A DNA stretch of 64,000 nucleotides, from assembly GCA_013400975.1 (NCBI GenBank), contig WBMZ01010269.1:124001-188000 (forward strand), read 5' to 3'. The DNA is from Atrichornis clamosus. Lineage: Eukaryota > Chordata > Aves > Passeriformes > Menuridae. Positions 14,673-27,345 of this stretch are shown piece by piece; the first letter of the stretch is position 1, and each line of letters starts with the position of its first letter. The notes beneath the pieces are model-generated. The model did no database searches. It was not told the DNA's origin and saw only the letters and a program-made list of their open reading frames with translations. Both the position numbers and the translations under genes were made by a program.

Positions 14673-17600
14673 TGCAACAGCACTCAGGGTTCTGTCTGTA
14701 AGGTGATTGGAAATGAGCTGATACTTAGAAAATAAAATGTAGGTGGAGAGCCATCACCTCAGGCAGGAGTTAAGCAATAAGGCTGGAAAACACCACATGG
14801 TGCCAACAGCATTAGCAGTGTGAACCAGTGGCAGGAACATGATACAGGCTGCAGCTAGAGATGCCATTGTAAGGAGAGGAAAATTACTTGAGTGCCTAAG
14901 GTCAAGTATCCAAAGTCATATTCACGCACTGATGTAAGTTTCTCAGTTTCCCAAATGGCGAAGAGAAAAAACTTCTGTTTCACTGAGGGGAAGTGATGGA
15001 TGGATAAACATTCGTGTAAGCTGGCTGAGTTATTTAAGTGCCAAAGTATGAATTTAGGCACCCCCATTTGCCCATTTTAATGTTTTTTTTTTTCATTTTT
15101 AGTAAAGCTATTCAAACAAATACATACCCTCAGCTCACCTGGCAAAGACTTTCATTTTCACAGCTCTATGGAAAAAGTGAACCAACTTTATTTTCACTTC
15201 AAATCTTTCTTTAAAAATGAGAGATTTTTCCACTGGCAGGAGACTAACATTTGCTGGTCAATATACTCATAAAGCAAGAATGATAGCTTTGCGCAATTTT
15301 GCTTAATGAATGAGCTTTCAGATTGCTACAGCAAGCTGGCCAGCCAGCCACTGTGTTTGGGAAAAGTCAGTGATTTTTCATTTGCTGTAATTTTGGGTGG
15401 TGGCTTTTTTGTTTGGTTGGTTCTGCAATTTAAACACAGTGGTGCTGCTCTGCTCTGGCAGGGTGAGGCAGCCATATGTAAGAAGAACAGGTACTGATGT
15501 TTCCTCTTGTGCAGTAAAACCAGATTTCATCCCATTTGCCAAATAATTGTTTTCAGATGTATCCTTTTAGGATGGGACAGTCTTTTGCACAGTATCCTCT
15601 CTCATTTTAGGGAAGTCAAGTTTACAAAGTCTAGCAAGAACACCTGGAGATGATAATACATGCTCTTTCCATTAATTGAGCAAAAGTGGGATGAGGGACC
15701 TCATGTCTTCAGAATACTAGATTTTTCACTCTTCTTGTGAAGCCTGATGCCATGTGATTGACAGTTGGCTATAAATGATTTTTTATTTGTGTAAATGTTG
15801 TATTTAAAGATCCATTGAAGAAGGTAGGGTGTAAACAATCCTTGGATCACGCCTGGCACTTTACAAAGGCTTGCTATCACTTTCACACACTGATGTTAAA
15901 GATTTAACAAAAATATGCTTCTTTTGGTTCACTGCTCTCTCACATTTCATGGTGTAATAAAATATTTGGCCTGGGATGTTCAGTGTATAAATGTTGGCTC
16001 TAATGCAAAATGCATCTTTGAAATAGCTCATATCTGTAATCTACTGTATACTGACTTCATGTTTCTCTGTTGTTTATCTACTGTAGGACTAAATGCTAAT
16101 ATTCAAACATTTAGAGTCAGATTATGTCATGCTTCTAAATGAAAACTAAATTCTCTGTGAATTTTCAAGTCAGTGGATAGATCTCATGCTGCCGCTTTAT
16201 TCAACCTAAGAATGACAAAATATAGGTTTACATTTGGTTTAAAAGAGGTAGCTAGTTTGATTCTTGATGTATTCAATGGCAGTGAAGAGAAAAAGGATCA
16301 CAAATGAATAACTGAGTAATTTAAATTAGTTATAATTCTCTGAGAGGACAAATTTGAATAGTTGCATAATATTTCTCATCTGTTTAACCAAGAAGCTGGG
16401 CTAAAATAAACAAACAAGCAAGCAAAGAATCAACCAAACAGAATGCTGAAATAGCAGGCTTTTAGTGGCAAAACAGTTTTTTTTCTTTTACGGTGTTGTG
16501 GTTACAGTCTTTCTTACCATACTGCTAGTATTTCAAATCTTAAGAAAATAAAGAATTACAGAGGTATGTGCAAACACTTCCCTTAATCAGATACTTAGAA
16601 AAAAATTCCTGCAGATGCATGGGTTTTCATTTGATTGAAGAGCAAGTCATCCCAGTACATTTTAGACCTCTGTCTTATGGCCCCCCAAACATATGCCTTT
16701 TGGTAGAACCAGAATTTGTGTATTACAGGAATCTAGATTTGACATAGGACTACTTGGCTGCTCAAAACCAGGGTAAAAGTTGAGAAAATCTTGGTGTATA
16801 CCAATAGATTAGATTGACTGTAGTCCTGTTCTTTTCAGGTAAAATTAAATGGGGGCTGGTGGTCAGTATTTTGGATCTTTTTTTCAACGGGTTCGGTGTA
16901 TTTTCAGATGGTTGTCTTGTGTATTGCAGTGTCTTTGCATATGAAACCACATAGATAAATGAGAGCATCTGTCTGTGATTTAACCTTCTTTGTTCAGTGG
17001 AATAAAGTACATAAATTAATCATCAGGGCAGTGTTAAAGCCATGAGCTTTTTGTTTAGCCACAATCATCTGCCCAAGCTCCAAAAGTGCAAAACAGTGAT
17101 CAGCTGTGCATTGAGAGCTCTCTGAAAATTCACACAAGGGTCTTGCAATATTTGGTTCCACAGTTTTTTCACAAATGAGAAAAAATATGGGTAGGAAAAT
17201 TGCCAGCTTTCTCCAGGCTTTGAAAACACTCATGCTGATGCGTATCTGAACCTAATGTAAATCAAAACATGTGGTGCCAGATGAGTAATAATACTGCAAT
17301 CTAGTCCTAGGTTTTGGTTGCCATCTAAATGTTGGGTCCAAGGTTGAGTGTTTATTAATGTTACCTATCCCTTATAATCAGTACTTGGTCCATGAACAAA
17401 TATTAGGCTTAACTGGAAACATGCATGCATATTCAGCTGAGACCTTATGTATTATCCATTGAACTTAGAGGGTATTTTTCCATGGATTTCTACTGGGGGA
17501 AGCCTGGGCCACATAAATGCTCTTTATTTGATTCAGGTTAATGAACAGTCTTTATAAGAAACTAGTAGGATGAGCAAATTAGTTCTTGTATTTGTTTGTA

Positions 17601-20600
17601 GCTGCACTTGATTCCAGTTAGAATCGAGCTTACTTGAAAGTGTCAAGAGCAGGCAGGCAGACAAATTCTTGTAAGAAGAGGTCTTCTTAAGAAAGATTGG
17701 TGTGAGACGCCCATATGCTGGTCTTGAGGGATGAGAAAATAACTTAGTGTACAAAAAGGTTATGAAGTTGGCATCTTAAAGTGCATTATGCCACTTCATC
17801 TACCTCTTCAGAAAAGGAATCTGTCATGCTAGAGAATGTCTAGACAAAAGTTGGAAACCCTGAAAAAACATGAAGCCATGGAGTTACACCTCTCCTGCAC
17901 TAGAATGAAATAATTTAGGGAATTTTTGTCATTTGTATTAGCTGTGCTTATAGCAGGAACAGACATGATGGATTCTGGGTGATGAAACTGATCAGCTACA
18001 GGTAAAGAACCTGTTAGTTTATCTTGAAGGTGCACATTTGCTGGAGTTGGAATAATGAGGCGACTGCTGTAATGGACCATTTTGCCATTCAGGCAACCTA
18101 AACTCCTCTACAGGGAGTGCATATCTTGAATAGGAATTATCCCACTTCCCGCTGTCTTTCTAAAGAGAACATTTTGGTCATATGTGGAAATATAATTTAG
18201 TGTAATGTAAGTGGAAATGCATTCAATGAAACTTGAAGACTATGAAAACTAGTTAAAAATATAAAAACATATTCTGATCCGTTTCCTTGGGGTGTATTAG
18301 CTTCACTGGTTCAAGGAGGGTTCATCCTAAGCAAATGGATCAAATTCTTATTCTCATGATACGTGAAATTTCTTGGAAAGTTGCATGGATATCAATAGGA
18401 TGACTATTTATCCATCCTAGGTATGATGGTACGGAAATAAACTAGTATTTGAAATGTGCTTAAATTAGACGTAATTATCTAGGACAGACAGATGATTTGA
18501 ATAACACTCTGATTGGCAGGAATTGTTATGCAATTTAAGTATCTGTATAGTGAGATTTAGACATGATTATATTCTGTCTGTATATCCTACCAGAAACAGA
18601 GTAGAACTGCAATATTAACTGTCTGTAATGTTACGCTGCACTCCTCTAGAACATGCTTATCACTTTTAGAAGTATATTTGTTCACAGGTTTCTAGTTACC
18701 TGCTTTCTATAGAGGATGGTGAGCTTCAAGCCCTCATAAAAGATCCATTTACCCTGAGAACCAGCCTGTCTAAATTGTCCTTTCATGGCCCATATGGTAA
18801 TGAGAAAAGGAGGGAGAAGGAACCAACAGAAAACAGAATGGATTTCTTGGAATGGATTCTCTGTGTCATATATGCATTGTGGGGTTAAGGAAGTTGGAAG
18901 GAAATGTTTGTACAGTGGCAGGAAATTCTAAAGTACTGTACAGATGCCTTTGTCATTTTCTGCACTTTTGACAACTTGTTTCTGCAGAACACACTGAAAT
19001 TTAGACATAGTACATTTAGACAATATACAGCAATTTACATTTATGTAAATAACCCCCAATCAAATTATTTGCAATCATGAAATTCCACATATTGGGGGTT
19101 GTGATAAGACACAGCAGAAAAACTGCCAGAATTTCTGAAACAAGAGGCCAAAACATCTCCTGTTACAAGACTAACAAGATGATTATCATAACTTAATATA
19201 GCACTTGGTGTTTTAGATGTGTGACAGAAAAATGCACAGTTAAATACATTATTCACTATGACTTTTCCAGAAAAGTCACCGCTGTTCTCTTCTAGGACAT
19301 TCCCTAATAAACAACTTAGGTCGCCCATCAGAGATTAATAAATGGAGTCTTTAAAAAATAAGGATTTACTCTGTAACATCCTGTTACTATTGAAGTATTT
19401 TTCTGTTCATGAAAATTAGCTTGATTCATTGAAATCCAGCCTCTTTTCTTAGGGATAACTTGTAAAAAAACATTGACTGAAGATTTTATACAAAGCATGA
19501 AACTTATCCTCTGAGTTTGTCATTAGCTGAAGTGTGTTTCTCATTGACAGAAGACACTGGTGGTTTGTAACAGACTGTAAAGGCATCTTAAACCAGAACA
19601 CAAAAAATGTATTTAGTAATTAACCTTTAAAGTAAAAAGGGAAGAAATGGAATAGCCCTATGACATAGGAAGAGTAACATACATTACATCTAAAGCAGTT
19701 TTTAAAACTCACTCCTAGTGATAAGCACAAGTTTTATTTTCAAAAATGGTCAATGGGTGGGCAGAACAAAGGCTCTTGATGTAAAACTGGGAAAAAAGGT
19801 GTATTTCCTTATATGATTGAAATGTCTGTGTTGAATCACTAATGCTTATGAACCTAAAATAAAATACAATTTGGGTAGAAAATACAGACAAGTTTATTAA
19901 TCTGAAATAAATTATCCCAATTTAACTATAGTGCTGACTAACATGGTGAACTATACAGAAAGTATTTTTCAGCCATCTTTAACTTTTTTTTTTCATGAAG
20001 ATGCTTGGAAAGCATCTTTTTTTTTCCAGCAAGACAAAACTAAAGGAACTAAGTAAAATAACAACACTGTAAGCACATTCCTTGAAAAGAAGAAATTGGA
20101 GTGTCAGTGCTTTTCTGTTCCCAGAAGGAATGTTATTGTAGTAACACATTCCATAGGAGGTTTGATGCATTTTAATGAGTAAGGTATTTATCTTACTTTT
20201 ATTGTGGTATAGCTCTTTTTCCATACGGTTCACTTTATGAACTTCTGGCATCCATCTGTTACGGTTCCAGCTCATAGTTGTTGTCGGATTGTTTGGACGA
20301 ACTGTCAGAGATTTTCTAAGTTAATGACATTTATCACAGTTTCTCCTGGGAAATGAATGTTTGTGGACCGTGTCTCTTCTGACATAATAAAGGCAATTAT
20401 TTTCAGCTGCATGGTAGCTCTTGTGATAAGACCTCTTAGCATCACAGGGCTACAGTCACATCTTTCCACTACTCCTGTGGTAAATAACTGAAAGAAGAGT
20501 TTGAAAGTGAATTAATGGTTCCCTCAGAGAGGAAATCACACAGAAGATTAATGTTCTGGTTCTATCAGGCAGGATTATAGATAGGCACTTTAGGCTAGTT

Positions 20601-23600
20601 TTCCTTTAGGTAGGAACAGTGTTCTAGTGGGGAAAACAAACAGGGAAGTAGTAATGGTGGCACAAATGGTCATGTCAAAAGTGTACCAAATCATTAGACT
20701 TCAGAAACTACTCTCTTGGGCAGTCACAAGGCAGATTGCCTGATAGCTGACCTGAAGCTCATTAGCCATTGTATAAGGGAGAAAAATGATAAACTATTCT
20801 GCTCTTCTATTGAATACAATTAACGAACAGTGTTCAGCAAATTTATAATAAGACTCAGTCATTTGGCTCATAGAGAACTGAGAGACATAGTGTGTGTCAC
20901 ATTCATTTACTTTTTTTCTAATTTGTTAAAAATAATCCAGATTTTATCTGACAACTAATTTAAGCCTAATGATAAGTTTCTGTTGTTAAAATTTCCAATC
21001 TGTAAGGGAAGGGTAAGAAATTAAAAATTTCAAGAATGGGGAAGTCCTTCTTTTTTATCTTTAAACCTTCCTTTGGTTGCTGTCACTGTCTGCTCTGTTT
21101 CCAGTCTCACTTGTAATGTTAAGTTCAACTAGTCTCCTGACTCTCCCTCCTAAAGCTATAAACCACATTTGCAGCCCTCCTGTGACATCTTTCCCATAAT
21201 GCTGCTTTTCTGTACCTCTGAGATTTAAAACAAGACATAAGGGAGAAAAAGGACCAGAACAAACCCGACCTAGTGCAAAAGATGCAAATTTCTAGTTTGA
21301 ACAAGTCTTGTAGAAAATCTTGCCTCAGCAAGTCAATCAGTAAAGATCAGTTAACTAAGTTGTAACATCATCTCCTAAACACCTCAATGCAAGTAACTGC
21401 ACCGGCCTGTGAGTCAGCAGTGCAGTCCTTCACTGGTTGTTTCAATCAGTAGAAGTTAGAGCTTCACAGAAATTAGGAAGCGTAGCTTATGCTCACAGCT
21501 GAAACAGTCCATGTCTGCTTCTGCACTGGGAATTTTCCATCACACGCTCTCCATTCTGCTACATTTTTTCCATCTGGATGACCTGACTATGTAGTCTGTA
21601 TGCACCAGTGTATTTTCTAAACAAAGCTGGGAGCATGAAAACATATGACTCTTCTGAGTTTTGGAGAGATAATACCTGCACATCTGCCATAATACATTGC
21701 TAGTTACAAGGATATAAAACAAGAAAAAGGTCACAGTAGCGCATGGCACAGTCCCAGGGTTTGTCAGTGTGAAAGAGAAATTGATTTAGTGAAGTTTAAA
21801 TAGGAGTAATGATTTCCTCCCTCTCATGGCAGCTGCTTCACCTTGTTTGCTCTTTTTTGCTTGATTATATACAAAACTTAAAAAGTGAACAACTAAGCTA
21901 AGTGATATGTTTTCCAGGATTGTCATACTTGTTACTTGATAATCATCATCATAATCCAGATTCACCGAGGGAAAGATCAGTTTTGGTTACTCTAAGAGGA
22001 TGTTGGTGACAGATTTCTAATTTGTGAAACCATAGCTCTTTCTGTGAAGGTTTTAACATGCAAATAATTCCTATTTCCCTTTTTTAAAGGATTGTTTCTG
22101 TCCCCACTACACTGATTCTCTAATTAGAGTTTATTATCTAAACACTGGCAATTTGAGAGCTATTCAATCTCTGTTTATGTCAGTGGCTACACCAAGACAA
22201 AAACAGGCAAAATCAATTAACTTATCTGGATACCCTGTTCAATTACTATATGAAACAAAAGAAGAAAAAAAAAATCAACCAAAGACCTCCATCTGTGCCT
22301 TGTGTAATCAAGTTAGCAAGTGATATGCTTGTTTTTAAACCTTTTACATGGATTGGAACAAAACACAGTGTTTTATAAAACAGGCCGTTGTATTATTGTA
22401 TCAATGGAATTGTGTGCCATTTAAAATATGAAAGTGTTTAACTTCCTACCACCTTTTCCCCTGCAAAAGAAGTCTTACTGCTTTTTGACATCTGTATTTG
22501 CCAAAAGTTGGCAAGGAGCAGTAGTATTCTGGACATGACTAGTGAATTTCTGTCAGCTGGCACCTACAATTTGCAAAGCATTTTCTGAACCCTGTGGATA
22601 AAAGTAAACAAAATTACCTTAAAGCTGAAATTCGTTAAAATGCACTAGAAAATTTAGTCAGGATTCAGCTTGTTCTTTGTGGATTGAACTGTGAAAAGTC
22701 AAAAAGTAAATCTTTTAACAGACATTAAAGAAGAACAAATATTACCCACAGATTTTTTTTCTACTGTAACATTAAATGGCTGTTCCTTAACAGAAAAGAA
22801 TATATTACTGATGGAAATTCTAGTAATTTGAAATTTTCCTGTCAGTAGTTTGTTTTTCAAATATGTCAATTTTTTTTCCTACTGGATAGTTTGGGAATTA
22901 TACAGAAGCTGTATTTCTAGCAATCTAAATTTTACTTGATAGGAGACTGACTTTAACATCCCTGGAGAAATAATGACTTGAGTAAATAGTCTCTCTCACT
23001 TATTATCTCTGCAGTGTCACATGTAACAGTTTGATAGCGACCAAAAAGCAGAGGTGTTATTTTACTGATTGGTGTAAACTGACAGGCATTCTCAGGCCCT
23101 GTGGTTTCTGCTCTTTCCCCCGAGCCTCATAGTTTCATATAAAGGCTGGAAATGTATAGATATGTAAGTTTCTCACACATTCAGAAAGACCTAGGACATA
23201 TTGTTAACATGACATAAAAACGTACTACTTTTTCTCATGGATCTTTGCTCTCCAGAGCAAATGATACTTTGCCAATACCAGAATCACCAGAAAAGAACAT
23301 GGAAGAAATCTCACTGTGTTAAGTGGTTGTTCCAAAACTGGAAAGAAAGAGCAGGATGTAAACATCCAAATGAATATCTAGATGAATAATTTGTTTAAGG
23401 AATCCTAAGTTGGATTTTTACTGTTCTCTCTGAAAAGAATCACTGTGGAGTGGATGAGGATTTTTTTAAGGTCACATAGAAAGTATTTTGTTATCCATAG
23501 ATTATATCAAGTATAGGAAAGGGGGTGTTCAAGATATTATTAGGACTGTAAAATGAAGCAGCTGCATGAAAAGGAAACTAAAGTTTCTAACAATATATTA

Positions 23601-23745
23601 CCTAAACCAATGTAGCTGACATTTGAGCTGTAGCAAGCCTCTTCAGGGACAGTCCTTATATGCAATCAAAGAAAGATATAAAATCTGCTTGATAAATCTA
23701 GTAGGCCCTTTCCATTGAGCTTCTTCTTTCTTTTCCATCCAAAAG

Positions 23746-23932
23746 CATCATCATGTGATCAAGAACTTCAGTCAGCCCTGGAGGAAGCTAAACAGCCCCA
23801 GAAAGACAATGTGTTCATTCCAGAGTGTGCTCAGGGTGGCCTCTACAAACCAGTGCAGTGCCATCCTTCCACAGGCTACTGCTGGTGTGTTCTGGTGGAT
23901 ACGGGACGTCCCATCCCCGGTACATCAACAAG
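23746..23932 (+). CDS. SMOC2: SMOC2 exon: second thyroglobulin type-1 domain
   Basis: This 187-bp exon starts after a pyrimidine-rich acceptor ending AAAAG and ends at a strong donor, AG|GTAAGG. It opens with two bases of a split codon, then reads SSCDQELQSALEEAKQ. It continues through IPEC, GGLYKPVQC and GYCWCV to GRPIPGTST. The spaced cysteines and the CWCV core (23880-23891) are diagnostic of a thyroglobulin type-1 repeat, a small disulfide-bonded module found in secreted proteins. The closing cysteine of the module is in the next exon (PKC). The last two bases, AG, form an Arg codon with the first base of the next exon. No frameshift or stop is seen. Confidence 0.96.
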
Positions 23933-24787
23933 GTAAGGGAGTGCACATTCAGAAACTGTAGTGGGAACATGCTTTAGTGTCCATGTACTATCATGTAGAT
24001 TTCTACTGCTGGTGGAGTTATGTCATACAGATTTTTGCCCCTACATAGTGAAATATTTTGAGAGACATAAAAAATTAAGTCCAGATGGCCATGGACTCTT
24101 TCACTGCAATGCCACAGGCAGTTTACTGTCCCAGTCCTCTTCTTTACTTCTCTTTTGTGCTGGGAATCCAAGGCTTGGAACAGATAATGAATAATCCTAG
24201 AGTAAATCTCACACTCCTGAGCCTGAATATAAAAGAACCAAGTAAGACGTTCTATGACAGAAACCATGTCCAACCTCAGAAATGTCCAGTTATTTTTCCA
24301 GTAACCTCCTCAACTATTTCATATTATAGGCTTTGATGGAACAACTGCTCAGGAACCCGTAGAGGTGAAATATCATTTTAGTGTGTTACTAGTAGAAGCT
24401 TGTAGTTCAGTCATCTCAGATGATGATGGATGACCAGATACATGGTTAAGTCTTGTGAGCCACATGGAGCAGATGTAGACAAAGGACATATCAGGTTCCA
24501 AAGGATGTTATTTAGATTAGTTATTGAGGTTTGGCCCTTGTAGGAATACTATAGAAGCTCATATTAAGCTGGCACAGAGTATGGGTGTCTTGATGAAATC
24601 ATAACTCTTTTCAAGATTAAGCAAAATCATTTTTTATTGTTTGCCTAAGGTTTGTGAAAGAAACACACATTATAAGTCACTTGCTGTAAAATAGCATGTT
24701 CTTGGGGAGGCTTTTTTCACATAATCTTCAAGTGCTGATTTACTGCTAGTTGTTTATACCATAGTCTAGACCATGCCATACAGTACT

Positions 24788-24850
24788 ATCTGGAGTGGAC
24801 GCGATGATCTTAGAGGTCTTTTCCAACCTTAAGGATTCTATGATTCTATG
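24788..24850 (+). mobile_element. CR1 LINE 3' tail, short sense fragment
   Basis: The segment reads GATGATCTTAGAGGTC, then TTTTCCAACCTTAAGG, and ends with two ATTCTATG octamers. This is the extreme 3' end of an avian CR1 in + orientation. CR1 insertions are commonly 5'-truncated to this size. Confidence 0.92.
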
Positions 24851-25184
24851 ACGTAAAGTTGCTGTTGATCTCCTATTTCTGACAAGTTGAAGTCCATAAA
24901 CAGTCAAAACAAAATAGTCTAAATTTGATCATGAAACTGTAGGATCAGTACACATATTGTCTGAGGATCTAGAGATGTCCTCTAGAGATTTCAGATACTC
25001 CCTTTTATGGTCTTTCTTTGTTCTTCACCCCTAGGTTTGATCACTGTTGTATCTTTTTAGTGCTACTTCTTCTTTGAATTAATATTTTAAATCATTTTAT
25101 TTCCTATTCCCTAATTTGAATCCAAATCATCTTCTTGTGCTCATCAAGCAACAGGGCTTCTGCTGGGGTTCTGTTTCTGTTGAG

Positions 25185-25300
25185 TTTTGGTGTTTGGTGG
25201 GGTTTATTTTTGTTGGGGTTTTTTTTGTTTGGTTTGGGGGTTTCTCTTGTGTTTTTTGGGTTTTTTTTCTCGTGGGTTTCTTTTTTTTTTTTTTTTGTAG
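25185..25300. repeat. G/T-rich low-complexity tract with long T run
   Basis: Alternating runs of three to five G and four to eight T continue for roughly 115 bp and end in a long T run near 25281-25296. G-run spacing is irregular and the loops are long, so a stable quadruplex is uncertain. The tract lies next to the 3' end of the antisense CR1 that starts near 25321. Confidence 0.85.
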
Positions 25301-25320
25301 TTCTTATTGATATCATTTTA

Positions 25321-27345
25321 GTATAGGCTCACCGAATAGCTGAGATTGGCAGGAACCTCTGGAGATTCTCTGGTCCAATCCCTCCACTCAAAGCAAGGTC
25401 ATCTAGAGTGGATTGCTCAGGATTATGTCCACTTCATTCTGAGTACCTCTAAGGATCGACAATCCACAGACTTTCTAGGCAGCCTGTTTTGGTGTTTGAT
25501 CAACATCATAGTTAGAAAAAAGTTTTTTCTTGCATTTGTATGAAATTTTATGTACTTCATTTTGTGCCTATTGTCTCTTTTCCTGCCACTGGACATGACC
25601 AAGGAGAGTCTGACTCCCTTTTCATTATCTTTCTCCCTTTGGGTACTTATAGACAACAGTAAGATCTTCCCTGAGCCTTCTCTTCTCCAGGGTGAACATT
25701 GTCAGCATCCTTTTCTTATTATATCAAATGCCCCAGCCTCTTAATCATCTTCATGGCCCTTTGCTAGAGCCACTCCAACATGCCCACGTCTCTCTTGTTT
25801 GGGGAGCTGGACATTGCAGATATGTCTCTTTCTCCCAGTGTGAATGAAAGAGGAAGGATCCCCTCCCTTGACCTGATGGCAGTACCCTTTTTAATGCAGC
25901 CATGGAGGCCGCTGGCCTTCTTTGCTGCAAAGGCACGTTGCTGCCTCAGACTCGGCCTCCATCAGAAATGCCACGTTCTTGCTTCAAAGTGGCTTTCGAG
26001 CTGGTTGGTCCCATCCTGTACTCATGCCGGGGGTTAATCTTTTCCAGGTGCAAGAATTTTGCATTTGTCTTTTTTTGAACTTCATGAGGTTCCTGCCAGC
26101 CCATTTCTGCAGCCTGTTGAAGTTCCTCTGAATGGCAGAACAACCATATAATGTATCAGACATTCATCCCCATTTTGTACCATCTGCAAACGTACTAAAG
26201 TTGCTCCATGCCCCAGCATCCTGGTTATTAATGAAGAGGTTGAACAATATTGTCTTTATGACCTTTGAGGTGCTCCACTGGTGACTGGCTTCCAGCAGAA
26301 ATTTTGCTGCTGATCCCAACAATTTGAAACTGGCTGTTCTGCTAGTTTTCAACACACCTCATTGTTCATGTATCTAGCACATACTTCATCAGTTTGTCTA
26401 TGAGAATGTGGTCAGATACAGTGTCAAAAGCTTAGCTAAAATTAAGATAAATAATATCTGCCCTTCTCACCTTATCCACTGAGCAAGTTACAGAATCACA
26501 GAAAGCTGCAGCATTGGCCAAGTATGATTTCCTCTTCATAATTACATGCTGACTACTCTCAGTCACCTTCTTCTTCATATGTTTTTAAATAGCTTCTAGG
26601 AGGATTTACTTCATCACCTTCTCAGAAATTGAGGTAAGGCTGTCTGGCTTGTTATTTGACTCTTCCTTGCCCTTCTTGAACATACAAGTGACATTTGCTT
26701 TCTTCCAGTCCCCAGGGACCCTCCTCAGTCAGTACAACCTTTCAGATGTAATTGAGAGTGGCCCACAATGACATCAGCCAGCTTCCTCAGCACTTGTGGG
26801 TGCATCCCACCAGGTCTCATGGATTTGTGTATGTCCAATTTGTTCAAACAATCTCTCACTTGATCCTTCTCCACCCAGGGTAAGTCTTCCTTTCTCTAGA
26901 CTTTACTACTGGTCCCAAGGATCATGGATTCCTGAAGACTGGTCTTACAAGTAAAGACCAAGGAGGAGGTACCATTGAGTACGTCTGCCTTCTTTCTCTC
27001 CTTTGTCATAAGGTCTCCTGTTCCACCCAGCAGCAGGCCCACACTTTCCCTAGTTTTTTTGCTACTGATATGCATGTAAAAAGTCCTTCTTGTTGTCCTT
27101 CATGCTCCTTATCAGATTTGCCTCCAAGGGGCTTTAGCTTTCCTAATTCCATCCCCGCACACTTGGGTGGTGTCTGTATATTCCTCCTGAATCACCTGTC
27201 CCTTTGTATGCTTCCTTTTAAAGTCTGAAGTTTGTTAGGTGCTCTTTGTTCATCTGTGCAGGCTTCTTGCCATATCCTGTCAGGATGAACCATTTATGAA
27301 ACTGGATGTGGTGATCCTTGAAAATCAACCAATTTACTCTCCTAT
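25321..27345 (-). mobile_element. CR1 LINE, 5'-truncated, about 2 kb, antisense to SMOC2
   Basis: Read on the minus strand this is the C-terminal part of CR1 ORF2 (reverse transcriptase) plus 3' UTR. On the plus strand the CR1 landmarks follow in order: AGCTGAGATTGGCAGGAACC, CTCAGCCTTCTCTTCTCCAG, TTAATGAAGAGGTTGAACAA and TCATGGATTTGTGTATGTCC. The reverse-transcriptase catalytic box lies at 26179-26190 and encodes F-A-D-G instead of F-A-D-D, so one catalytic Asp is lost. Stops and indels break the frame throughout, so it is a dead copy. The 5' limit is where similarity to my remembered consensus fades. Confidence 0.92.

Larger units (their letters stand above)
1..23745 (+). other. SMOC2: Intron of SMOC2 upstream of the first visible exon (apparently)
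   Basis: I found no exon of the SMOC-specific or first thyroglobulin region here, so the stretch is most simply one long intron, although a very short exon could have been missed. Open frames are all short, overlap on both strands and lack recognisable domains. Contents I can name: a CA microsatellite near the left end, a tandem 14-bp duplication, a CTCC-rich simple repeat near 14.6 kb, and an old palindrome-type repeat near 10.2 kb. The rest is unremarkable AT-rich sequence. Confidence 0.7.

Noticed and set aside
25104..25316. Open frames on both strands rich in Phe/Gly or Lys/Asn
   Set aside because: They are products of the G/T-rich low-complexity tract.
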